Part shown: positions 55,334 to 64,000 of the stretch, in pieces | Layout: the number at the start of each line of letters is the position of its first letter | Numbering within the stretch: the first letter of the stretch is position 1 | Source: Chara braunii | Lineage: Eukaryota > Streptophyta > Charophyceae > Charales > Characeae | Assembly: GCA_003427395.1 (NCBI GenBank) | Contig: BFEA01000077.1 | Coordinates: 1,033,655-1,097,654, forward strand | Reading direction: 5' to 3' | DNA: 64,000 nt | Program-made: the position numbers and the translations under genes | Notes under the pieces: generated by a model | Databases searched by the model: none | What the model was told of the DNA's origin: nothing | The model's input: the letters and a program-made list of their open reading frames with translations, nothing else

Positions 55334-58090
55334 TCATTCTGTTATCGTCTCCACTAAAGCAAGCGGATGTGGTGGGAATGGGTCGGGAAAATCTGCTGAA
55401 GGGCGCATTGGGAAGGAGGATTCTATGGTTGTCCAGTCGTTTGGGACCAGACGGTAGTCTCTGCACTCCGCCAGATCTCCTGGGTGTACCTCGTTGTCCC
55501 CCCCCCATTCTACTCTCGCAACCCATCCTCCTCTTTCTCCTCCTAGCCAGTCTCTGCAGAAGGAGGAGATTGCCCGTTTGATGTCTCTGTTAGTGCGAAA
55601 AAGGTTCAGCTGGGTTTTCAGCACGTGCCACCTCCTCATAATTTCCATGTTAATTTGCTGTTGAATCTGAACTGTTAGCTCTGGACCTTCTATTCTCGCT
55701 TGTTCCATAGCCAAAATGCACGTTTGCCACCAGAGCCCCAATAATACTGCTCTCAGGCCCATTCTGAACATATTTTCTACAAAGTCAGATGCCTCCCGGG
55801 CCTGTGGCCAAAAGCCTGTGAGGATAGCCCGCCATGACCAGGGCCATGGCGGGTCTGGAGTCATTTTCCTCCATATCCTATCCCACCAACTCCATGTTAG
55901 TTGTGCAGTTGGGCATTGCATGAAAACGTGTTCAATGGTTTCTGCTCTTTTCCTTGGAGGAAAAGTCTGCAGACAACGTGGACACCAGGGTAGCGCTATT
56001 CCTTTTTGTTCCAGATTTGTATGATCTATTAGCCAGTTCATAGTCGGGAGGCAGCGGTGGGCAATCTGCCACTGCAGTGAAGTAATTTTTGTCGGTTTTG
56101 ATTTTCCTTCCTAAAACCAGGGGATTGGTTTAAGGAGCGACCGGTCGACATTGAGATGCTTTGCCCATCTGTCATTTATCAGGTCTCTCAAGCATCTCTT
56201 TGGTCTAAGCATTCTATAGGTAGATTTATCAGAGAGTTTGTAGAAACTGATCTTCTTGGTGGGGCCTGATCTTCTTCCCCCTGGGTTCCACGACCACTCC
56301 TCAGGATCAAAAGGTAGGTCTTGTAGCCGTTTGGTTGACTTGCAAGCCCGAGCCCCTTGTCCCTCTCCCAGGACCCGCACTCGGAAGATCTTTGTCGTGT
56401 CCATCCATATAAAAAGGGCCCGGCTGGTTTGTAGCGCTTAGGATTGGCAGATTGCGTATCTTTTCAGCAGGGCGTCGTGGGGTCTCGTTTGATGGACTCT
56501 CGCCAGATGTTCCGGGTCTCCTTTAATTCCAATCCAGTTCCCCCCCTTCAGCCTGGGTCCTTTTCTTAACTTCATGTACCAGGCAAGTGGGATTCTCTCT
56601 ATGAGTTTGTCCAACTTATGTGAAATGTGGTAACAATGTTTTACAGTCAGGTGCAGTTCTTCTGCAGTCTTCCAATTCTGGTTTCTTTCATTTCATATGT
56701 CCCCTATTCTGGTCACCCCTCGCTGCACCCAGTTTTTCCATGGCGAGGTTGAGCTATTCATCACTTGTCCCTGTTTGTCTGTGAGCCATCGGTTTCCAAA
56801 TAGAGGTTGCACTTCCCATCGGTCGGGTGGATGCCGCTCTGGTAGGGGCAGGCGCCACCAACTTTTTAACAGAGAGGGCCAGAATTGATTCATTGTCTCT
56901 TCTGTGTTCCCTCCTCTGTCGGACCATTTTCTTGGAATTTTTCATAATCGGTCCTCTATCCACGTGAGGGGGTGCACTTCAGGGGGTGCGGGGGGGCTAG
57001 ACGTGCTAAGTGTTCTAAGGCCAGAGGTTGCCAGGGGCTATCCGTGTCGAAAACTAGTTTCTTAATCCATTGGAGGCGCAGGGTTTGGACTTGCGTTGTT
57101 GGGTCTATTATCCCTAGCCCTCCTGCTCTTTTGGGTTGAATGACCGAGTCCCATGCAACCCTGTTAATGACATTTTCTAGTTCGTCATCCCCCCGCCATA
57201 AGAAAGTCGCCACCTCAGTTTTCAGAGAGCGCATCGCCTCTTTGCTAAGAGGCCAGACTAAGGATTTGTACCAGAGAGAGGCGAATATCAGATTGTTTAT
57301 TGTCAATGCCCTTCCTAGGAGGAAGGTGGATTTATTTCCCCAGTTGGGCAGCTTGGCCAGGGCTGGGGCCCTAATCCAGTCGTCGTTATTTGGTGGGCAA
57401 CATGTTGCTGTCATTGAACTCCCCAGGATTCTAATCGGGGCCTCCAAAGGTTGCCACGAGCTACAAGGAGCCTTTGGGGGGCGCCCGCCTTGGGAATGGA
57501 TCCACCATCCTTGTGTCTTATTCCCCCAATTAACCATCATATCCGACACCCGGGTAAAAAGGTCCATCACTCTCTGGATTTCTTTCAGGTTCCTGGTTGC
57601 GGCTTCGACTATAATTGTGAGGTCGTCTGCGAATATGAGCAGATCGAGACCGCGTCTTCAGGGATGTGAGTTATTTTAATTCGTGAGAGGTCTTTGTTTT
57701 TCCGGATATTTGCAGACAGGGCTTCCATGATGAGTAAAAACAGGAAAGGGGCTATTGGATCCCCTTGCCGCACTGAGCGTTCCAGTTTTATGGGAGGGGT
57801 CAGCGAGCAATTTATTTGTACGCTTGTGGTGGCATTTTTGTGGAGAATTTGTATCCATCATCTCCTAAATATCGGCCCAAAGTTCATTTTTTGAAGACAC
57901 TTGTCAAAGAACTCCCAATCTACATGATCATAAGCTTTCTCAAAATCTAGGAACACCAGTGCAGCGTTCTGGTTTGAGTGTCTGGTCAGTTGTAATACCT
58001 CATGGACCAGAAATACATTATCTTGGATATTTCTGTTTTGTCTTCGGTTACAGACCAAAGTTCGAATCCAGTCCAAAATCCATTGCTTCA
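55334..58090 (-). pseudogene. LINE (non-LTR retrotransposon) reverse transcriptase relic, minus strand
   Basis: Reading leftward, the relic starts inside RT (KQWILDWIRTLVCNRRQN, about 58090-58035). It continues with ALVFLDFEKAYDHVDWEFFD (catalytic Asp) and SVRQGDPIAPFLFLLIMEAL in a second frame near 57785-57715. LLIFADDLTIIVEAATRNLK follows near 57650-57590, with the second Asp pair intact. Then come thumb/connection sequence (57570-56956), WPSLLKSWWRLPLPERH and GVTRIGDI (56893-56693), and a zf-RVT zinc finger: WCPRCLQTFPPRKRAETIEH, VFMQCPTAQLTW (about 55970-55870). The end is at 55334. The 5' part, including any endonuclease, is missing. Several frameshifts and a stop near 56109 disrupt it. 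It differs clearly from the plus-strand LINE at 1882. Confidence 0.88.
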
Positions 58091-58199
58091 GAACACCTCA
58101 AAAGAACAAGAATAAAACGAACAAGGAAAAAAATAGGAAAAAAAAATGAACCCAAGGTCACCATCATCTCGAGTTTGATTTGGTTTGATGATTTGTAGG

Positions 58200-59470
58200 C
58201 ATAAAATAAAATCTCTCCAACTACTGTGATCCCCTTCGGTTTGCGTCTGAGTTAACTACTGTTGCTTAGGGGAAACTCGACCTAATTTTTGATGAATTAT
58301 TATTAAAAAAAAAAAAAAACGATTTTATTTTTTTTAAGAAAAAAAAAGAAATCGGCATAGCCTGCGAGGAAAGCGGGTCCAGCGTCTCATCATACATTTT
58401 ATAGAGCATGAAATAGTGAGAGACACAATTGCGAGCCTTCTATTACATTGTTCGCTGGGAAATACCCCATAGTACTTAGAACTTTTGAGTTTCAAGTTTC
58501 AACAATCAGTTATCTCCTTAGTTAAGGTAGTGAATGGTTTGTGTGACGCTCTCTTATCTGATAAACCGTCTACGTTGTGAACCCCTTTGGTCCCATAACC
58601 TCCTCTGTTCAGTATCTATTAGTCCATTGTTCCCTTTCCCCTGTTCTTCTTCCTTCGTAAAATGTATTTTGTTGGTCTTGCTGTCTGCTTGTTGACCATT
58701 ATCCTTAGGCTTTTAAGTTCTTCATTTCTCCCTGACCCTGCGGTGTAGGCAGACCATTCATTTGACCGCGTCTTCCCTGTGTTTGGTGACTGTTGTGTTT
58801 TACTCAGAACATCCCACATAACTGAATGGGGTTTGACTGACGGGGGAGGAGGGGTAAATAGGAGAGAGGGCAGGGGGGGGGAGAAAGGAAACCTGGCTGG
58901 CGGCCTCCGCAGAAACCGCTATACACCTACCTATCAAATCCATTCCTCCAAAACATGTCCAAATAGCAAAGAAAAACAAGCATAGTTACGGAGCACAGAA
59001 CCTCTATGCAAAGAGCACGAACCTCCATGCCAAGCAGAAACAGGTCCCTTGCTTACTAAGCCCGGTCACCTCACAACCTCAACCCAAGTTTGAATCGTTC
59101 GTCGACTACACCCTCATTTTTCGCTGCACGTGAACTGAAACATAGCTTGTATCCGTTCATTATTGGTATCGATATCGAGGTGCGTTATGCTTGGGGGAAG
59201 ACCATTCAACTCACAAGGCACATAAATGAGATTGAGTAGGTCAACCCACCACAATATTTCCCGAAAAAGAAAACCGACCCTTACAACCCAGGTAAGCACA
59301 ACCTCTGGCTGCAAACATTTAGTAGGACGCTCGTTCCACGACCATTGACTTTAAAAAACCCAAAAAAAAAAAAAAAAAAAAAAAAAGACCCAATTCGTTT
59401 TCACTCCTTGCCTAAAACCGGTAACCTTACACCTCAGAACCTCAACCGAGCCTTCAATCGTTCATCAACC
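58200..59470. other. No gene recognised
   Basis: Poly-A and T runs (58300-58350), a fragment 'gcgggtccagcgtctc' (58373-58388) resembling the 3' arm of the dispersed hairpin repeat, and poly-A at about 59365-59386. Confidence 0.4.
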
Positions 59471-59852
59471 NNNNNNNNNNNNNNNNNNNNNNNNNNNNNN
59501 NNNNNNNNNNNNNNNNNNNNNNNNNNNNNNNNNNNNNNNNNNNNNNNNNNNNNNNNNNNNNNNNNNNNNNNNNNNNNNNNNNNNNNNNNNNNNNNNNNNN
59601 NNNNNNNNNNNNNNNNNNNNNNNNNNNNNNNNNNNNNNNNNNNNNNNNNNNNNNNNNNNNNNNNNNNNNNNNNNNNNNNNNNNNNNNNNNNNNNNNNNNN
59701 NNNNNNNNNNNNNNNNNNNNNNNNNNNNNNNNNNNNNNNNNNNNNNNNNNNNNNNNNNNNNNNNNNNNNNNNNNNNNNNNNNNNNNNNNNNNNNNNNNNN
59801 NNNNNNNNNNNNNNNNNNNNNNNNNNNNNNNNNNNNNNNNNNNNNNNNNNNN
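59471..59852. other. Assembly gap (382 Ns)
   Basis: Run of N. Translations across it are meaningless. Confidence 0.99.
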
Positions 59853-59867
59853 CGGCCTCACCAATAC

Positions 59868-59905
59868 CTGTCTCTTATACACATCTAGATGTGTATAAGA
59901 GACAG
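59868..59905. other. Nextera junction adapter left in the assembly
   Basis: CTGTCTCTTATACACATCT followed by its reverse complement AGATGTGTATAAGAGACAG, 38 bases. This is the mate-pair junction adapter, beside a gap, so it is technical. Confidence 0.97.
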
Positions 59906-60167
59906 ATAAAAATTGAAAAAAAAAAGGAAAAAAAAATTGTCGACAATCGGCAAGCAAATCAACGAGCCGCTTGCTTTCGACGACCAAAAAAAAGTTGAAC
60001 CTACGTACCCCTTACCCCCCTAAAAAAAAAAACAGAGTCGAGACTCGTTGACGACTAAAAAATAAAATAAGAATAAAAAAATATAAAAAAATAAGATAAG
60101 AATAAGAAAAGAAAAGACCTCAAGGCCAAAAAAAAACAAAAAAAACGCAAGGCGCAGCCCGTTTCTT

Positions 60168-60169
<2 letters not shown>

Positions 60170-60198
<29 letters not shown>

Positions 60199-60250
60199 GG
60201 TCGCATGCCGCAACGCACCGTGTCGTTCCGCGACTGGGAAAAAAAAAAAA
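60170..60250. repeat. Homopolymer T and A runs
   Basis: Poly-T at about 60170-60198 and poly-A at about 60240-60250, flanking a short linker. Confidence 0.85.
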
Positions 60251-60260
60251 CAGCCCCATG

Positions 60261-60410
60261 GTTGGGCCACGGCCGAGATGTCTCGGTCACACCCCAGACT
60301 GACCACGACCAAAGATGTCTCGGCCACCCCAGACTGGCCACGACCGAGATGTCTCGGCCAGACCCCAGATTGGCCATAACCGAGATATCTCGGCCATTGC
60401 CGAGATTCGC
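60261..60410. repeat. ~38-bp minisatellite with palindromic CGAGATGTCTCG
   Basis: About four units of cgaccgagatgtctcggcca followed by accccagact-like sequence. Each unit centres on the palindrome gagatgtctc or gagatatctc. Confidence 0.85.
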
Positions 60411-61700
60411 AGGTACTACCAGTCACAGGCAAACGCGAAGTCTCAAGAGTAGCCTACTCCGAAGAAGTGGGGGGCTCGGGGAAGGGATGGAGGCCGAAAA
60501 AAAAAAAAAAAAAAAAAAGAAGTAAAAAAGTAAAGAAAAGAGGAACTTTGAATACACCTACGTTGGGAAGACCCTCACTTCACTAGTGCTTTAAGGAATG
60601 TATCTGGCCAGGAAGTGAGGAACATGAAACAGGTCGTTTTCCTTTTTTGTTTCTTGTTTTGTCTGTCGATCGCGTCCCGCTACTTACTAATTCTTCCCAT
60701 CCATCTCTCTCTACAAGTCCATACCCAAGTCCATACCGTACCAGTCCCCACAAGTCCCCACAAAAGAACCCCCGAACAACCCTCAACAAAATACCAAAAA
60801 AAGACTCAACCCTCCACCCAAAAAGGAAACTGGCCACCGTCCACCACAAGGCCAAACGACCAAATGAAACGACCTCTGGATGTACACTCCCCAAAGCTTG
60901 CCACGACCGCTCGCACTACCGGTCCATCTCCTAGCCACGACCGCACCCTTGCCACCATTCCCTAAACCCCGAAAAAGACCCCGCCAAACCACATTTGAAG
61001 TCGTCGACATTTCACGAAAAAGAAACCGACACAAAATGACAAAAGACAACCGAGGTAAGCGCAACCTCTGGCTGCGAACAAAAAACGGCCAACCGTGGTT
61101 GGAAAAAACTTGACGCATTTTGAAGGGACCCCACCGATAGTTTGGGTACTGGAAAAGGCATGGCATACCCGAATAGGAAACGGCCGAAGGGTGTTTCCCG
61201 AAAAGGCAAGTCGGGCGGGTGTTGTGGACCATGGTCTGGTACCGCACTACTCTTGGGAATATCGTGCGGCACCACGGGAAAATACGAATGTCCGCCACGG
61301 CCTCCAGGTACACAGAACGGTCCACGGCGAGGGTGCATGGTCCACGCCATGAAGCCCGCATCTGGAAACTGATGGACATGCCCCCCCCCCTGCTCAACTG
61401 TCCGCCTTCTTGGAAAGGGTATGGAAACCGGTCGGAGTCGAATTTCCAGACCGCGACTATGTAGAAACGCCCCGTCACCATTTCGGCAACCTCTTTCCAA
61501 GCGCAGTGGGGTCTGGAATTCCTTTCGGGCCGGCTTTCCACAGCGGTTTCCAGATCCAGTGGGGTCTGGAAAACACCCCGGCGCCCAAATTTTTCCAGGC
61601 CGCCGGCCAGTGGGGTCCACACCTGAGTGGCAGCGGGCTGACAAGTTCATTACGAATTTCTAGGCTGAGAAAACAGAAGAAAAGCAAAAAAAAAGATTAA
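60411..61700. other. Open on several frames but no gene recognised
   Basis: A 279-codon minus-strand frame (61622-60783) and a 212-codon frame in another phase (61650-61012) overlap, which suggests few stop codons rather than real genes. Direct repeats of cagtggggtctgga occur at about 61505 and 61558. Poly-A at about 60500-60518. Confidence 0.4.
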
Positions 61701-63689
61701 AAAAAATAGAGACCTCTCACCAGAAATCACAGTAGAGTGTTTCGTAGCCATCAAATCACAAATCATCTGATGGTGGTGGTTGCAACAACAGTGAACAAAG
61801 TAACCACCACATTTTTTGGAACAAACTTGACTTCTGTCAGCACTGATCCTTACACCCTCTGTGATTTAAGGAGGGCTCCACCCACTGAGATAATTGCACA
61901 TCAGCAAGTAAAATACTGAAATTTTTTTATCCCGTGGGCCTAAGGCCAACCCCACCCTCCTTTGGGGTTGGCCACACCCCCAATCGATTGAAAAGATTTT
62001 GGCGGGAAGTTGTCTTTGCACGGTTCATGCCCAGTGTTAAACCACCAATACTTGACCCAACTATCGGTCGCGGAAAAAAATAGAGTAGAAACGTTTATAG
62101 TTGGATTAATTTGGGCGCTCATGTAGTGGCCCGTACGTTTCCTAAAATCGCGTCGCATTAACGGGCCCGACTTTAGGAAGTACTGGTGGTTTAAGGAGAG
62201 GAGGAGGGGAACGAAGATCTCCTTACTTTTTCGGGTAATACAAGTAAAATACTGACCGTGGGATCACGAGTACTGCACGACAGGATTTGGGTCACTCAAC
62301 TACCCTACAAACTCGTTTCTATCCTATCCCATTGTCAGTGGGACCTCGCCCCTGGGGCGGATCTCGAACCCGATCGGCGTTGTTTGTTTGTTTTTTTGGG
62401 GGGCAACGAAACAATTTCCCCGAATTAAATAATCATTCCATAGTAAAATTACAATCTACATTTCAAATTTTCATTCCATCTTTAAAAATGTCATTCCAAT
62501 TTAAAAATTTTCATCTTACTTGCAAACTTGCATTCCAAGAATAGGGTATCCCTTCTTATTTGGACTGCATGCTAGAGATGGAATGAAAGTCTGGATGAGT
62601 TCATGAAATATTTTAATTAGACTGTCATTCTAAGTAAGGATTTTCAGTCATAAATAAGTTAATCCAATATAAACTAGAGATATTTGTTATAGTAGAATGA
62701 AAATTTAATGAAAATATTTCATAAACTCGTCATGACTTTCATTCCATCTTGAACAAATAGATGTAGTTGGAAGGGAAAACTCATATTTAAACGGAAAATT
62801 ATCAAATAAAACTAAAAATTTTAAAATTAGACGAACTTTGGAATGATAATTTATAAATATGAAGGATTTTTTTTTATGGAATGTTTTTTTAACTTTTATT
62901 TCTCATGGGAATTTTTATGTTGGGGGGGGAAGTAAAGCATTTCTATTATCAATGTTCAACATTGAGGCCGAGAATCCTCACAAACAACCCGGAAATACCT
63001 GAATCCTTGTAATATTATCCGATTTCGCTTCTGGTTTTTACAATCAAGCTTCTCTCCCTGTAGCTGTTAAAAGAAGTTTTGTCGAGCTCTCTACTCTTCA
63101 GAAGTGACTCCTGTGAAACGAGTCTACTATGCTACCAATTGCCTGAGATGGTATAATTCGACCTTCCTGGAGCATAACTCCCTGTTCTCATTGCACTCCC
63201 TCCACATACCCCGGTTCCCCAAATCTTTTAGCCAGACTGCCTGCCTAGCTGCGGCTAATCGTACCGAGTGCACTGGTACCTACTCCTGTGTCTCTTTCAC
63301 TCAGTCACAAAAAAAAACAATTTGCCTTTCTCGTTTATTTTTACCAACCAAACCGAAGTTTTACCTCTGCACCACGTTTACTGGAACCACCTGATACCAC
63401 GCATACTACTCCGGGGTTGCACCACCTTCCCGATCCAATCCGCTTTGATATACTATTTGATACGATTTCAAATGAGCGATTTTGTTGCCTTGCCTGAAGT
63501 CCCTTTGCCTTTGAAACACGCTTTGTTTCTGATTTCCCAGATCACCGAGATAATGATAACTTTACAGGCCTTAGTAACGTACCCACATCCTTCTGCAATC
63601 AAAATGTTATGTGGGATGATGCCCAACAACGCCCAGTCCTTATCCCATTGCCATTCCCATTCTGCAAAAACCTGCTAATGAGAAGTCCA
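61701..63689. other. AT-rich DNA, no gene recognised
   Basis: 62400-62900 is AT-rich with repeated 'cattcca/tttaaaa/tttcattcc' words. No domain-bearing frame. Confidence 0.45.
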
Positions 63690-63941
63690 TCATTCACAGA
63701 TTATGTGTGAGGCAGGGCAGTCCCACCAGAGGTGAATTGTTGATTCGAGCGACCACACACATCTGTTGGATGACATACGAACTTGCATTCCTTTCCTGGT
63801 CAGCCAAACTGCAGAGGGTGTTACCAACAACGAGAGGAGCCACATGGTGGCTGCGTGTCTCTGAGATGGCAGTAGTTTCATCCGCTTCCATAGATGGGGT
63901 AGGCCCACTGCCACCTTATCTCCAAAAAGGTTCATCACCAT
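63690..63941 (-). pseudogene. Possible LINE 3'-terminal (zf-RVT-like) fragment
   Basis: The minus-strand frame ends RCVWSLESTIHLWWDCPASH, resembling the C..C...Es..HLfw.Cp part of zf-RVT domains at LINE C-termini, but the first Cys pair is incomplete. It runs toward the window edge, so the remaining RT would lie beyond 64000. Confidence 0.35.
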
Positions 63942-64000
63942 TTCCCATCGTGCTACAACTACTGCAATTGGGAGTCTCGTTGGGGCGAGTAGCTTCTTAG

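Noticed and set aside
59868-59905. Palindromic insertion footprint or transposon end
   Set aside because: The sequence is exactly the Nextera mate-pair junction adapter beside an N gap.
60783-61650. Two overlapping long minus-strand open frames (279 and 212 codons)
   Set aside because: They overlap in different phases, plus-strand frames are also open, and none shows a recognisable motif; GC-rich DNA with few stops is the simpler explanation.

Overview
This window looks like repeat-dominated nuclear DNA of a green plant or streptophyte alga. It has no bacterial-style gene packing, no operons and no recognisable tRNA or rRNA. It is full of Ty3/gypsy chromoviruses, decayed LINEs, a hAT-type transposase, plant-style spliceable exons and very long GAA/TTC, GA/TC and TG microsatellites. 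A charophyte such as Chara would fit this texture, but that is an inference; no species marker was seen. Two runs of N (47738-47814 and 59471-59852) and two Nextera junction-adapter scars (24527-24555 and 59868-59905) show it is a draft short-read assembly. Region by region: 1-620 is GAA/GGA/TC low-complexity DNA; 846-984 is a foldback element; 1882-4323 is a plus-strand LINE reverse-transcriptase relic; 7753-9112 (minus) holds exon-like pieces with good splice sites of an unrecognised gene; 10416-11843 is a broken hAT/DUF659 transposase. The best-resolved object is a Ty3/gypsy chromovirus at 11901-23915. It has a perfect 5-bp target duplication (CCATC), LTRs, an initiator-Met-tRNA-like primer-binding site, gag, pol, a chromodomain and a polypurine tract. 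Its 3' LTR is split by a 3.2-kb nested insertion (19866-23108) flanked by GGTTA. Its catalytic centres are lost: the RT YxDD is deleted and the second integrase Asp is Asn. From 24444 to 29000 lie an assembly duplication, a gag zinc-knuckle relic and a minus-strand relative of the same LTR family. A second, minus-strand Ty3 chromovirus relic occupies about 29100-33518 and lacks the integrase core. From 34048 to 42300 are a kinase-like fragment, many tandem repeats, a second foldback element and a Ty3 RNase H fragment. From 42486 to 44000 a divergent LTR-like unit is bracketed by 115-bp direct repeats. Around 47160-47350 a tandem 126-bp repeat contains a hammerhead-ribozyme-like core, with related pieces at 52114-52229. 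At 52289-52429 (minus) is the most convincing host exon, a PARP-type zinc finger. A minus-strand LINE relic fills 55334-58090, and the rest is AT-rich or minisatellite DNA with a possible third LINE tail at 63690-63941. Functionally the window is a stack of mobile-element relics, some nested in others, with only a few host-gene exons visible between them. Nothing intact enough to be called an active coding element was found.
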